Shown here: piece by piece, positions 45,554-51,542 of the stretch
Layout of the letters: every line of letters starts with the position of its first letter
Position numbering within the stretch: position 1 is the stretch's first letter
Source of the DNA: a virus
Strand: one strand, 5' to 3'
Length of the DNA stretch: 64,000 nt
Virus record (IMG/VR): IMGVR_UViG_3300042543_000363
Location: 1-64,000 of that record
The notes under the pieces: generated by a model
What the model saw: only the letters and a program-made list of their open reading frames with translations
Told to the model about the DNA's origin: nothing
Database searches by the model: none
Program-made: the position numbers and the translations under genes

Positions 45554-45870
45554 TTTGGGAACGAATAGTATGCATCGATAATCTTTTGAAGAGGACGCTC
45601 AAGCGCATCATAATGATCTCGGTCCATAATTCCACAAAGAATATCCATATAATCTTCAGGATCTAAAAACTGTTTTAAAATATTCTGGTATTGGCCACGA
45701 GTTTTTGGATCTTCAACCGGAACACCAAAAACATTAGGGACATCATAACGCTTCATGTCTTCAGCAATAGATTGAGCAATCACAGTCTTTGCTTTATTAA
45801 CAAAGTCTTTCATAGTTTCTACTTCTAACTGCTTTTGCGTTTTAGGAAAGGGGATAATTTTAGCACTCAT
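45550..45870 (-). CDS. Hypothetical protein (106 aa)
   Basis: Start chosen at MSAKIIPFPK, with AGGGA about 9 nt upstream; an in-frame earlier ATG lacks a site. N-terminal IIPFPKT motif, then helices (KDFVNKAKTVIAQSIAEDMKRYDVPNV) and a DPEDYMDILCGIMDRDHYDALERPLQKIIDAYYS region. Cytoplasmic. Family not recognised. Confidence 0.55.
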   Translation of the reverse strand: MSAKIIPFPKTQKQLEVETMKDFVNKAKTVIAQSIAEDMKRYDVPNVFGVPVEDPKTRGQYQNILKQFLDPEDYMDILCGIMDRDHYDALERPLQKIIDAYYSFPK

Positions 45871-45872
45871 GA

Positions 45873-46028
45873 CTATGATCCCTGGCATCGAACACCAAAT
45901 TTGGCGTCAGTTCCCATTACTTTACCATGAAGAGTGCCAATTTTGCATGCTTTGGGCTCGATTTCGACGTGCTGTTCGGTGCAAACACCAGCAATGCACA
46001 TATAAACGATCGCAGCAATCAATTTCAT
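45873..46028 (-). CDS. Small Cys-rich secreted protein (51 aa)
   Basis: ATG at 46028 preceded by GGAG at 8 nt, ending 2 nt before the next gene start. Short hydrophobic N-terminus (MKLIAAIVYMCIAGVC) then TEQHVEIEPKACKIGTLHGK and a C-terminal RCQGS. Four cysteines in 51 residues suggest export and disulphides. The pattern resembles small Cys-containing phage periplasmic proteins. Function unknown. Confidence 0.5.
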   Translation of the reverse strand: MKLIAAIVYMCIAGVCTEQHVEIEPKACKIGTLHGKVMGTDAKFGVRCQGS

Positions 46029-46045
46029 TACAAATACTCCACTAA

Positions 46046-46234
46046 TTACGCAGCTTTTTTGTCTTTTACCTCAAAAAAGTGCTTTTTTAGGTTTGGAGAG
46101 GCCTTATCTAGGATCTCTCCGCTTACTCCGATGCGAATTAGCTCGGATAATTCAATAATTTCGGCTTCGGTGATGTTTTCAGCGGGTTTAAACTCAAAAA
46201 CCTTCGACTGAGTATACTTTTTTTCCTTAGCCAT
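46046..46234 (-). CDS. Small basic/acidic helical protein (62 aa)
   Basis: AAGGAG lies 6 nt before the ATG, and the start overlaps the end of the upstream gene. AEIIELSELIRIGVSGEILDKASPNLKKHFFEVK is helical, with charged ends (MAKEKKY... and KDKKAA). No family recognised. Confidence 0.5.
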   Translation of the reverse strand: MAKEKKYTQSKVFEFKPAENITEAEIIELSELIRIGVSGEILDKASPNLKKHFFEVKDKKAA

Positions 46235-46478
46235 TGGTTTCTCCTTCTTGCCTTTTGTATGTAACTAGTTCTTGTTTACCAAACGCAGGACAAATTACAA
46301 CTTCTTCCGGAAGCCCAAGCTCATTTTTATCACCTTTTTCTCCGCAAAGATAGTATGCATCAGATTTTTCGGGAAAAATGTGTTTTAGAACCTTTTTCAT
46401 GAATGCATTTTCTTCTTGAAGCGTTTCAATATGGTCTATGTATTTTTTTCTTTCATCATTTGTCAATTTTTCGCTCAT
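46227..46478 (-). CDS. Small CG/PEEV/ICPA-motif protein, copy A
   Basis: 83 aa from MSEKLTN, with AAGGA 6 nt upstream. N-terminal coiled coil (IDHIETLQEENAFMKKVLKHIF), then YYLCGEKGDKNELGLPEEVVICPAFGKQ. The motif YxxCGxxGxKxxxGxPEEVxICPAxG is shared with the protein at 47749-48018, and the conserved cysteines suggest metal binding. Function unknown. Confidence 0.6.
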   Translation of the reverse strand: MSEKLTNDERKKYIDHIETLQEENAFMKKVLKHIFPEKSDAYYLCGEKGDKNELGLPEEVVICPAFGKQELVTYKRQEGETNG

Positions 46479-46490
46479 AATCAATCCTTT

Positions 46491-46718
46491 TTATTGAGTA
46501 GGAGTCTTTCTCGATCTAGAAGGACGTTTCGTTTCTACCACATCTTCAGATACTTCTAGTATAGCTCCTAATTGCTCAGTAAGAAATAGAATTTCAGAGT
46601 TAACAGCAGAATTATATCCTTCAACGAACGGTTCAGAATTAATTTTTTCCGAATTAAGTTCTTGCCATTTCTTTAGAGCATCAATACGTTCTACAATTTC
46701 TTTTTTACTAACAGTCAT
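46491..46718 (-). CDS. Small helical protein with basic tail (75 aa)
   Basis: 75 aa, helical (KKEIVERIDALKKWQELNSEK...SAVNSEILFLTEQLGAILEV), with a C-terminal basic tail KRPSRSRKTPTQ. It has a late-promoter match just upstream. No family recognised. Confidence 0.5.
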   Translation of the reverse strand: MTVSKKEIVERIDALKKWQELNSEKINSEPFVEGYNSAVNSEILFLTEQLGAILEVSEDVVETKRPSRSRKTPTQ

Positions 46719-46744
46719 AATTATCTCCTTATACTAAGACAAGG

Positions 46745-46752
46745 TATTTATA
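46745..46752 (-). promoter_or_regulatory. T4-type late promoter TATAAATA
   Basis: Exact minus-strand TATAAATA in the 44-nt gap upstream of the gene starting at 46718. Intergenic placement and orientation support function. Confidence 0.6.
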
Positions 46753-46762
46753 TAGAGACGGT

Positions 46763-46996
46763 CTACATTCGCTCTCCACCATCGAAACAATGAAAGATCA
46801 TACCAAGAACCTCCACAGTGCCCAAGTAGAGACCTGGCTCATCTGGCAATTCTTGGTCAGTCTCAAAAGTTCGAACTAATCTTTTTACAATCGGTTTCGA
46901 AGTATCCACCTCTGCCCAAATAAAGGGGTTTGACTTTTTATTCGCAAGTTTGAGTATCTTCGCTCCTTTCGGCATGGCGATCAGAGGATTAAGCAT
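46763..46996 (-). CDS. Small protein, resembles DUF7352-type phage proteins
   Basis: 77 aa from the ATG at 46996. GAKILKLANKKSNPFIWAEVDTSKP, then ELPDEPGLYLGTVEVLGMIFHCFDGGE follows the pattern of short phage proteins with a basic KGAKIL start and a Y-L-G-T-V..F-H-x-F end. The start is uncertain: a GTG/TTG 30-40 nt upstream has an AAGGA site, whereas the ATG lacks one. Function unknown. Confidence 0.5.
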   Translation of the reverse strand: MLNPLIAMPKGAKILKLANKKSNPFIWAEVDTSKPIVKRLVRTFETDQELPDEPGLYLGTVEVLGMIFHCFDGGERM

Positions 46997-47015
46997 TGAG
47001 CTTATGTTATATTTT

Positions 47016-47204
47016 CTAATACACCTCAAGCCCACGTTCCTTGCATTCTGCTAAACATTCCCAGTATTGCTTAGTAGCTCTACCACGAGCCTCTGTTTCT
47101 TGATTCCAATTACCTTCAGCAGCCTGGTAATACATATACCTGGCCCAGAGAATTTCAAACTGAACTGAAAGTTCTTCATCGCTGAGTTTAGTATAATCAG
47201 TCAT
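47016..47204 (-). CDS. Small helical protein (62 aa)
   Basis: TDYTKLSDEELSVQFEILWARYMYYQAAEGNWNQETEARGRATKQYWECLAECKERGLEVY: two amphipathic helices rich in aromatic residues. The start overlaps the previous membrane protein gene by 8 nt. Not recognised. Confidence 0.5.
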   Translation of the reverse strand: MTDYTKLSDEELSVQFEILWARYMYYQAAEGNWNQETEARGRATKQYWECLAECKERGLEVY

Positions 47205-47409
47205 TACCCATATCCTTTATGACAGCACCAGGATTGATACAGACATTAGATCCTCTTGCCACGATAACTGGAATACCACCAGCATCACGACATGCCTTCA
47301 TATAAACTTCAGATGGAGTGGGACCTGAAAACATTTCGATATTAAACCCAATGAACAAACCCACTGTCAAAGCCACCAAGCATATGATCATAAATTTAAG
47401 AGCAACCAT
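47197..47409 (-). CDS. Small membrane-anchored protein (70 aa)
   Basis: N-terminal hydrophobic helix (LKFMIICLVALTVGLFIGFNI), then a tail (SEVYMKACRDAGGIPVIVARGSNVCINPGAV) with two cysteines spaced as in small phage periplasmic proteins. Probably anchored in the inner membrane with the Cys pair outside. Function unknown. Confidence 0.5.
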   Translation of the reverse strand: MVALKFMIICLVALTVGLFIGFNIEMFSGPTPSEVYMKACRDAGGIPVIVARGSNVCINPGAVIKDMGND

Positions 47410-47542
47410 CTATTTCACCTATACGTAATTCGGAGTCACTAGCAGGGCAATCAGCGGAGCCGATGTAAGTGATAACATATTCACAGCACCAATACTCACG
47501 ATTGGATCTAGCGAGCAATGATACATTAACAATATATATCAA
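47396..47542 (-). CDS. Putative small Cys-containing protein (48 aa, TTG start)
   Basis: The TTG at 47542 overlaps the TGA of the upstream gene (TTGA), and the frame runs to 47396 with the body LLARSNREYWCCEYVITYIGSADC. The peptide looks protein-like (aromatic, four Cys) and fills the only gap in the gene string. No good ribosome site is visible, so it may rely on coupling. Confidence 0.4.
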   Translation of the reverse strand: MIYIVNVSLLARSNREYWCCEYVITYIGSADCPASDSELRIGEIDGCS

Positions 47543-47748
47543 TGTTCATTTCCATATTTCTCTTCTATCAGATCGATCAAAAACGTATACATTTCCTTAT
47601 CCATGGGGAAGTCCATATAATGAGTTTGGCGCATATCGAGATATCGTAATCCTTGACGTAAATGCTTTAGGAGCTCATCTACAAAATCCGCATGTTCATA
47701 TTGTTTATGAAACTCTTTGAATAGTTTTGAATTTGTATTATCAGTCAT
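47539..47748 (-). CDS. Small helical protein (69 aa)
   Basis: KLFKEFHKQYEHADFVDELLKHLRQGLRYLDMRQTHYMDFPMDKEMYTFLIDLIEEKYG: helical, His/Asp-rich, cytoplasmic. It starts 1 nt after the previous gene stop. Not recognised. Confidence 0.5.
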   Translation of the reverse strand: MTDNTNSKLFKEFHKQYEHADFVDELLKHLRQGLRYLDMRQTHYMDFPMDKEMYTFLIDLIEEKYGNEH

Positions 47749-48018
47749 TTACCACTCCGGTGCGAATGTTCCGCCACGAGTAAACACATATGATACATCT
47801 GATCCATAAGCAGGACAGATATACACCTCTTCAGGAACACCATTCTTATCTTTCTCGCCTGCTGCACCACAAATGAAGTATACACCAAATTGCTTTTCGG
47901 CAAAAGCATTGTGTCGAAGAAAGTAGTTCATCTTTTCTATTCGATTAGCAGCTTCTTCTATATCAGCCTTAGAACATGTCTCACTACGAAGACGTTCCAC
48001 AAGTTCTTCGTTGGTCAT
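47749..48018 (-). CDS. Small CG/PEEV/ICPA-motif protein, copy B
   Basis: 89 aa. Helical N-terminus (EELVERLRSETCSKADIEEAANRIEKMNYFLRH), then FICGAAGEKDKNGVPEEVYICPAYGSDVSYV, which matches copy A (46227-46478) across the CG...PEEV.ICPA.G motif. The two define a small family with likely metal-binding Cys pairs. Function unknown. Confidence 0.6.
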   Translation of the reverse strand: MTNEELVERLRSETCSKADIEEAANRIEKMNYFLRHNAFAEKQFGVYFICGAAGEKDKNGVPEEVYICPAYGSDVSYVFTRGGTFAPEW

Positions 48019-48020
48019 AA

Positions 48021-48134
48021 TTACCCCACATTCCTATCATCGTCATTTTTACCAAAGAACACCGAAGCGAACAAAAGCGCAACCAACAGGAGACCCAGTG
48101 GCCATAAGACATAGGTCCAGAGAAAATCAATCAT
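48021..48134 (-). CDS. Tiny membrane protein (37 aa)
   Basis: ATG at 48134 overlaps the TGA of the upstream gene (ATGA). One transmembrane helix (FLWTYVLWPLGLLLVALLFASVFF) and an acidic tail GKNDDDRNVG. Inner-membrane; function unknown. Confidence 0.5.
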   Translation of the reverse strand: MIDFLWTYVLWPLGLLLVALLFASVFFGKNDDDRNVG

Positions 48135-48352
48135 ACCAATGGCTCCGGTGATTTCCATGATTCGGTAATTGCATATTCATCTTTATAATAACCAGATTCT
48201 ATTATAGCAAAGAGAATGGTTCCCGCCATTTCCTCATTATAGGTAGAGGCCACGATATGCCCTGTCTTTTCATTATACACATGCCATGTGAAATCGCCAG
48301 ACAGAGAACGTTCAATATATGGCTGAGTAACTTTACACTTGATTACTGACAT
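48131..48352 (-). CDS. Small protein, mixed strand-helix (73 aa)
   Basis: Start chosen at MSVIKCKVTQ, with GAGGA 4-5 nt upstream. WHVYNEKTGHIVASTYNEEMAGTILFAIIESGYYKDEYAITESW looks like a compact strand-helix fold. Not recognised. Confidence 0.5.
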   Translation of the reverse strand: MSVIKCKVTQPYIERSLSGDFTWHVYNEKTGHIVASTYNEEMAGTILFAIIESGYYKDEYAITESWKSPEPLV

Positions 48353-48540
48353 GTTATCCTCGAACTTTAAAAGTGTGAAAATTTTGTTGCGGATTTTTTT
48401 AGAAGTCATCGTGACCTTTAGAGAGTCTATGGACGAACTTTAAGGCGTGTGGTTGTGTGTGGAATAAATGCAACGCTTAGGGTCCCCCGCCCACAAAAAC
48501 CCGATTTTTCTAAAGGTGCGACCGTTTTTTCGATGTCTTC
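48353..48540. other. Non-coding gap without recognised features
   Basis: About 190 nt with no frame that has a ribosome site, and no promoter or tRNA. It contains G/C-rich runs (GGGGGACCC on the minus strand) that might fold, but no U-run follows. Confidence 0.4.
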
Positions 48541-48645
48541 CTACTTACGTGAAAACATCTTTCGACGATACCGAATCACATCCACATACAACTGGATCCA
48601 AAATCCATAGGCAATACCAAGCACGAACAGAGCCATATATTCCAT
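48541..48645 (-). CDS. Tiny membrane protein (34 aa)
   Basis: ATG at 48645 with AGGAG 6 nt upstream. One helix (YMALFVLGIAYGFWIQLYV) then a basic tail (RYRRKMFSRK). It lies 40 nt downstream of a near-consensus promoter (48685-48713). Function unknown. Confidence 0.5.
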   Translation of the reverse strand: MEYMALFVLGIAYGFWIQLYVDVIRYRRKMFSRK

Positions 48646-48684
48646 CTTCATCTCCTAGTGATCCGTTTGAAACCCATCGTATCC

Positions 48685-48713
48685 ATCATACCACCAAAAG
48701 CGCCCAATGTCAA
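48685..48713 (-). promoter_or_regulatory. Near-consensus sigma70 promoter
   Basis: TTGACA (complement of 48708-48713), 17-nt spacer, TATGAT (complement of 48685-48690). It drives the tiny membrane protein at 48541 and probably the genes below it. Confidence 0.85.
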
Positions 48714-48791
48714 GCAAAATCTTCTCGGTGGCGATATTATTTTTCTGAGAGTGCATGAGAGCTCTCCAGAGAGAATAGTGATTCACATGGG

Positions 48792-48977
48792 CTACCATTC
48801 TCTATACTGCCGAGCTCGAGATAGTCGATGTTGATCTCTCGCCCAACGGTCAAGCTCAAGCACCTCTTGGTTATACTCGTCGTTGGTCAGCATACCCTTG
48901 GTATACTGTAGGTCGAGTTTGTCCATTTGACGTTCGACGATACGTTCGATTTGGTCCTCAGTCGCGATCGCTGTCAT
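48792..48977 (-). CDS. Small helical protein (61 aa)
   Basis: Start chosen at MTAIATED because of GGGAG 8 nt upstream and ATGA overlap with the preceding 27-aa frame. Helical and charged (DQIERIVERQMDKLDLQYTKGMLTNDEYNQEVLELDRWARDQ). Not recognised; a SHOCT-like pattern (KGMLTNDEYNQE) near the centre resembles oligomerisation motifs. Confidence 0.5.
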   Translation of the reverse strand: MTAIATEDQIERIVERQMDKLDLQYTKGMLTNDEYNQEVLELDRWARDQHRLSRARQYREW

Positions 48978-49057
48978 AGGTAGTGCTCCCACAGGATATG
49001 TCCAAGCCATATGATTTCGGTCTCACGGGTAAATACAGCAAAGTCGAAGTCAGCCAT
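48974..49057 (-). CDS. Tiny frame (27 aa) coupled to the next gene
   Basis: ATG at 49057, GGAG 7 nt upstream, stop overlapping the next start (ATGA). MADFDFAVFTRETEIIWLGH... It may be a leader peptide that couples translation rather than a functional protein. Confidence 0.4.
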   Translation of the reverse strand: MADFDFAVFTRETEIIWLGHILWEHYL

Positions 49058-49094
49058 CTCAGTTCTCCAGCGACTAGCGTTATCAACTATTCTC

Positions 49095-49123
49095 AGTATA
49101 CCCCGGATCCGGAAAAAAGGCAA
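49095..49123 (-). promoter_or_regulatory. Sigma70-type promoter
   Basis: TTGCCT (complement of 49118-49123), 17-nt spacer, TATACT (complement of 49095-49100), about 40 nt before the 27-aa frame and the 61-aa gene. Confidence 0.7.
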
Positions 49124-49132
49124 GCGATATTT

Positions 49133-49297
49133 TTAAAAAACTGACTCGGGCCGCTTCTCCATGACGATAGTATACTTACCATCGCTCCACAGCTTGGACT
49201 TAACTACAACATAGCCATAGAACTGCCACTCTTTCGCGACACGGGCTACGTATGCTTTAGATCCAGTTATGATCTTACGAAACTTGTCCTGAGCCAT
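49133..49297 (-). CDS. Small basic protein (54 aa)
   Basis: ATG at 49297, GGAG 8 nt upstream. DKFRKIITGSKAYVARVAKEWQFYGYVVVKSKLWSDGKYTIVMEKR is strand-rich and basic. Start overlaps the previous stop (TAATG). Not recognised. Confidence 0.5.
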   Translation of the reverse strand: MAQDKFRKIITGSKAYVARVAKEWQFYGYVVVKSKLWSDGKYTIVMEKRPESVF

Positions 49298-49419
49298 TAA
49301 CGGTTCTCCGCATTAGAGATAAGATCGGAATATAACCACACACAAACACCGTGCCAAATCAGCTGATGCTCAGCCCAGTTGTTGATCTGGGCAATGATGT
49401 GAACTGGGATATTATACAT
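49297..49419 (-). CDS. Tiny protein (40 aa)
   Basis: ATG at 49419 with a strong AGGAGG site 7 nt upstream, and overlapping stop/start bases at both ends (TAATG). YNIPVHIIAQINNWAEHQLIWHGVCVWLYSDL. Helical and aromatic. Function unknown. Confidence 0.5.
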   Translation of the reverse strand: MYNIPVHIIAQINNWAEHQLIWHGVCVWLYSDLISNAENR

Positions 49420-49619
49420 TATACAGCCTCCTGATCATATTCACCAAAGGCACGAGCACCGATCACTCGACTTTCGATCGAGTAGCTATCGAATGCGAGT
49501 ATACCCTGTTTGTTGATATACACTTCCTTGTGAAACTCAGCATCCTCTTGCGTGTGATAAACGCCCAGGAGCATCGTATCTTCATATTCGATGTGTCCGA
49601 GCAGAACGTAGACTTCCAT
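49419..49619 (-). CDS. Small protein (66 aa)
   Basis: MEVYVLLGHIEYEDTMLLGVYHTQEDAEFHKEVY...: strand-turn-helix pattern (VYVLLGHIEYEDTMLLGVY then TQEDAEFHKE) typical of small phage proteins of the DUF-type xVYxVxExxE...GVFxTxEDA family. First gene after the promoter at 49646-49673. Confidence 0.55.
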   Translation of the reverse strand: MEVYVLLGHIEYEDTMLLGVYHTQEDAEFHKEVYINKQGILAFDSYSIESRVIGARAFGEYDQEAV

Positions 49620-49645
49620 GATTAATCCTCCATCACCATATTACC

Positions 49646-49673
49646 AGTATACCCTATTCTCGGGAAAAGGCAA
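49646..49673 (-). promoter_or_regulatory. Sigma70-type promoter
   Basis: TTGCCT (complement of 49668-49673), 16-nt spacer, TATACT (complement of 49646-49651), 27 nt before the 66-aa gene. Upstream is the shared CTGTGCTGTAACG element. Confidence 0.75.
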
Positions 49674-49679
49674 GCGATA

Positions 49680-49704
49680 TCTGTGCTGTAACGCCAAATA
49701 TTTT
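49680..49704. repeat. Shared upstream element, copy 1 (TCTGTGCTGTAACG...)
   Basis: TCTGTGCTGTAACGCCAAAT plus TATTT follows the -35 of the minus-strand promoter. Near-copies occur at 51254-51279 and 52458-52480, always in gaps between divergent promoters. Possible activator site or UP-like element. Confidence 0.6.
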
Positions 49705-49714
49705 AAAAAAATGT

Positions 49715-49728
49715 CGTTTACGTAAACG
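49715..49728. promoter_or_regulatory. Operator-like palindrome CGTTTACGTAAACG
   Basis: A perfect 14-bp palindrome in the gap between the divergent promoters at 49646-49673 and 49781-49808. The 12-bp core recurs at 51173-51184 and as split half-sites at 52477-52496. Likely binding site of a dimeric regulator. Confidence 0.6.
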
Positions 49729-49780
49729 CCACCTGGAGCTCCGCGGAGACAACGATGGACGAACGTAAACGACTTAAATA

Positions 49781-49808
49781 TTGACTTTTTTTAAAAATAG
49801 AGTATAAT
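49781..49808 (+). promoter_or_regulatory. Plus-strand sigma70-type promoter without a downstream gene
   Basis: TTGACT (49781-49786), 16-nt spacer, TATAAT (49803-49808). Transcription would run into an inverted repeat and then antisense to the 164-aa gene. No convincing plus-strand gene follows for 1.5 kb, so an RNA product is possible. Confidence 0.65.
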
Positions 49809-49855
49809 GGGTGGATCGTCGGCTCTCGTCGACCCAGTCACTGACAATCCACCCA
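49808..49855 (+). repeat. Inverted repeat at the orphan promoter start site
   Basis: TGGGTGGAT (49808-49816) and ATCCACCCA (49847-49855) form a 9-bp perfect inverted repeat around GTCG-GCTCT-CGAC-type inner pairing. It could be the stem of a small RNA or an operator at the start site. Confidence 0.45.
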
Positions 49856-49894
49856 ACTCTGAGCCACTGGATCAAGGGCCAGCACTCGGAGAGA

Positions 49895-50389
49895 TTAGAC
49901 CAGGGCCTTAACCTGGTCCATATTCAGAAAGCGAGGAGACTTGAAGGACTCGAGATCATTCGTGACATCCTCGACATACTGGCGAGCTTCATCCGCATCG
50001 AAGTTCGGAACACCAGCTGCTTCCGGCTCGGCATACTGTCCCTTCATATACTTACGACCGACAGCCTTGAGACGAGCAAGATTCTTGTTACGGATATCCT
50101 GCAGTTCCTCGACAGTCTTGTCAGTAACCTTCGGCTTATCGCCCTGCACCTTGGGCTTCGGCACCTTAACCAGCTTCGGTCCCTTAGCAGCCTTGGCCGG
50201 AGCAGCAGCACGAGCAGCCTTCTGGACAGTGCCGAGCGAAGGATCAGCCTTAACACGGAGAGCATACGCTGCACGAGCGTTCTTCTCAGTCCAGCCGAAC
50301 TCAGCCATCAGCAACGGGAGGACATCGGCCATCGCCTTGCCCTGGTTATCCTTCATAATGCGAATCACGATTTCAGTCTTCGTAGCCAT
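49895..50389 (-). CDS. Lys/Ala/Pro-rich protein, possible DNA-binding protein
   Basis: 164 aa from MATKTEIVIRIMKD (AGGAG 7 nt upstream). N-terminal helical domain (KDNQGKAMADVLPLLMAEFGWTEKNARAAYALRVKADPSLG), a basic low-complexity linker (KAARAAAPAKAAKGPKLVKV...), and a C-terminal helical part (QDIRNKNLARLKAVGRKYMKG). Codon use is GC-rich compared with neighbours, more like a host gene. The linker resembles histone-like and nucleoid proteins, so DNA binding is possible. Confidence 0.55.
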   Translation of the reverse strand: MATKTEIVIRIMKDNQGKAMADVLPLLMAEFGWTEKNARAAYALRVKADPSLGTVQKAARAAAPAKAAKGPKLVKVPKPKVQGDKPKVTDKTVEELQDIRNKNLARLKAVGRKYMKGQYAEPEAAGVPNFDADEARQYVEDVTNDLESFKSPRFLNMDQVKALV

Positions 50390-50417
50390 CATCTATCTCC
50401 TGTCTCACTATATTACC

Positions 50418-50446
50418 AGTATACCTCGGATTTCGATATTCGTCAA
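50418..50446 (-). promoter_or_regulatory. Sigma70-type promoter
   Basis: TTGACG (complement of 50441-50446), 17-nt spacer, TATACT (complement of 50418-50423), 29 nt before the Lys/Ala-rich gene. Confidence 0.8.
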
Positions 50447-50493
50447 GCCCCTAAAGTCAAATTTCTGAAGAAAAATGACTTTACCTAGTGTTT

Positions 50494-50655
50494 TCAGTTA
50501 CTTACCAACGATTCATGATCCTGCACGTCATACCCGAAGAATGCAGCACTCTCTTTATACCAGTCAATATAGTACTTGACTGCCACGCGAGATATATTAT
50601 GATACTCTTTCGAATACCCGTTGAAATAAAGATAGAGATCATACGTCTTAATCAT
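50494..50655 (-). CDS. Small protein (53 aa)
   Basis: Start at MIKTYDLYLYFNGY, with GGAGG 6 nt upstream. YSKEYHNISRVAVKYYIDWYKESAAFFGYD is aromatic-rich and compact. Last gene of a four-gene operon from the promoters at 51112-51247. Not recognised. Confidence 0.5.
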   Translation of the reverse strand: MIKTYDLYLYFNGYSKEYHNISRVAVKYYIDWYKESAAFFGYDVQDHESLVSN

Positions 50656-50656
50656 A

Positions 50657-50782
50657 TCAATCCTCCAACGTTCCAGGAACAACCCAATAAGATTGATGAT
50701 CACTATTAGCAGCATATGCCACAACATGACCAAACACACCGAGATCAGCGTATATCATCAGATGATTAACATATACTACCAT
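50657..50782 (-). CDS. Tiny protein (41 aa)
   Basis: ATG at 50782 with GGAGG 8 nt upstream. VVYVNHLMIYADLGVFGHVVAYAANSDHQSYWVVP looks like a short strand-rich fold. The gap to the next start is 1 nt. Function unknown. Confidence 0.5.
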   Translation of the reverse strand: MVVYVNHLMIYADLGVFGHVVAYAANSDHQSYWVVPGTLED

Positions 50783-50783
50783 A

Positions 50784-50900
50784 TCACATTCCTCCATCGA
50801 GATAAGCAATCAGTGCCAGCCCTAATGCTAATCCAAACGTCACAATACCCAGAGCAGTCAATTGGACCAGCGTATCAGTGTCAAGTCTATTGAGTCTCAT
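50784..50900 (-). CDS. Tiny membrane protein (38 aa)
   Basis: ATG at 50900, GGAG 6 nt upstream. One transmembrane helix (LVQLTALGIVTFGLALGLALIAYL). 1 nt from its neighbours, so in an operon. Function unknown. Confidence 0.55.
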   Translation of the reverse strand: MRLNRLDTDTLVQLTALGIVTFGLALGLALIAYLDGGM

Positions 50901-50901
50901 A

Positions 50902-51078
50902 TTATTCTCCTCTGTAACGAGCACAGTCATCAATAATAACATATCGACGACCACGATATTCCTCTATAACAACCATATCCTCAGTAACCGCTTCCTGATA
51001 CTCCTGGTTCATACCCATTTCGACTTCGTAGTCCTGGGGGAGAGTTTGGAGTTTAGCGATCAGTTCAGCTACAGTCAT
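50902..51078 (-). CDS. Small acidic protein (58 aa)
   Basis: ATG at 51078, AAGGA 7 nt upstream. TVAELIAKLQTLPQDYEVEMGMNQEYQE then VVIEEYRGRRYVIIDD: this start (xxxELIxxLxxxPxDxEV) is common in small phage proteins. First gene of the operon. Function unknown. Confidence 0.6.
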   Translation of the reverse strand: MTVAELIAKLQTLPQDYEVEMGMNQEYQEAVTEDMVVIEEYRGRRYVIIDDCARYRGE

Positions 51079-51111
51079 CTTCGAATCCTTTATTTCAACC
51101 TTACATATATG

Positions 51112-51140
51112 ATTATACCCACTCTCTGAGAATTCGTCAA
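51112..51140 (-). promoter_or_regulatory. Sigma70-type promoter, proximal
   Basis: TTGACG (complement of 51135-51140), 17-nt spacer, TATAAT (complement of 51112-51117), 34 nt before the 58-aa gene. Confidence 0.85.
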
Positions 51141-51172
51141 GCGAAAAGTAATAGTAAACTGATCTTTTTTTC

Positions 51173-51184
51173 GTTTACGTAAAC
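51173..51184. promoter_or_regulatory. Operator-like palindrome GTTTACGTAAAC
   Basis: Perfect 12-bp palindrome identical to the core of the one at 49715-49728. It lies between two tandem minus-strand promoters. A half-site GTAAAC followed by TGATC lies at 51154-51159. Confidence 0.6.
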
Positions 51185-51218
51185 TGCTGGTGGCCTCCTC
51201 CCTCCCGCCTTCCCTAAT

Positions 51219-51247
51219 ACTATACCTGATCCCGAAGAAAAAGTCAA
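51219..51247 (-). promoter_or_regulatory. Sigma70-type promoter, distal
   Basis: TTGACT (complement of 51242-51247), 17-nt spacer, TATAGT (complement of 51219-51224). Tandem with the proximal promoter and back-to-back with the plus promoter at 51282-51310. Confidence 0.7.
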
Positions 51248-51253
51248 GCGGAA

Positions 51254-51279
51254 ACTGTGCTGTAACGATCAAATATTTC
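51254..51279. repeat. Shared upstream element, copy 2 (CTGTGCTGTAACG)
   Basis: ACTGTGCTGTAACGATCAAA then TATTTC lies exactly between the -35 boxes of divergent promoters. It is nearly identical to copy 1 at 49680-49704. Confidence 0.6.
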
Positions 51280-51281
51280 TA

Positions 51282-51310
51282 TTGACTTTTTATTGCCTTT
51301 GGGGTAATAT
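51282..51310 (+). promoter_or_regulatory. Sigma70-type promoter, plus strand
   Basis: TTGACT (51282-51287), 17-nt spacer, TAATAT (51305-51310), about 26 nt before the 68-aa gene. Confidence 0.65.
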
Positions 51311-51335
51311 AAGGTCTAAACTGAAGGAGAACTCC

Positions 51336-51542
51336 ATGAAAGCGATTTATTTCCCCTTTAAAGGTTCAAATAATTGGGCTTTTATTAATTCATGGGTTAA
51401 TAAATTCGGCCCGATAGGTTTAATATATCACGGAGAAAATGAAATGATGATCCCCGTTTTAGCGACCGAATTAGAAATTTATAATAATAAACCTTTAAAC
51501 TATTATAAAAATTGCCCCCGATATAATAGAATTCGGAGGTAA
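51336..51542 (+). CDS. Small hypothetical protein (68 aa)
   Basis: AAGGAG lies 7 nt before the ATG. KAIYFPFKGSNNWAFINSWVNKFGPIGLIYHGENEMMIPVLATELEI... and a basic end (RYNRIRR). Codon use (TTA, CCC, ATT) differs from nearby genes. Not recognised. Confidence 0.55.
   Translation: MKAIYFPFKGSNNWAFINSWVNKFGPIGLIYHGENEMMIPVLATELEIYNNKPLNYYKNCPRYNRIRR

Noticed and set aside
46725-47035. A second tRNA or small RNA near 46.7-47.0 kb
   Set aside because: Scanning for TTCGA/TTCAA T-loops with acceptor pairing gave no cloverleaf.
48468-48758. Plus-strand frame of 96 codons in the 48.4-48.8 kb gap
   Set aside because: No ribosome site; the opposite strand has a near-consensus promoter and a 34-aa gene with a good start.
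49811-50488. Long plus-strand frame (225 codons) after the orphan promoter
   Set aside because: It is antisense to the Lys/Ala-rich gene, lacks a ribosome site, and its peptide (Ser/Leu/His-rich) looks like a shadow.
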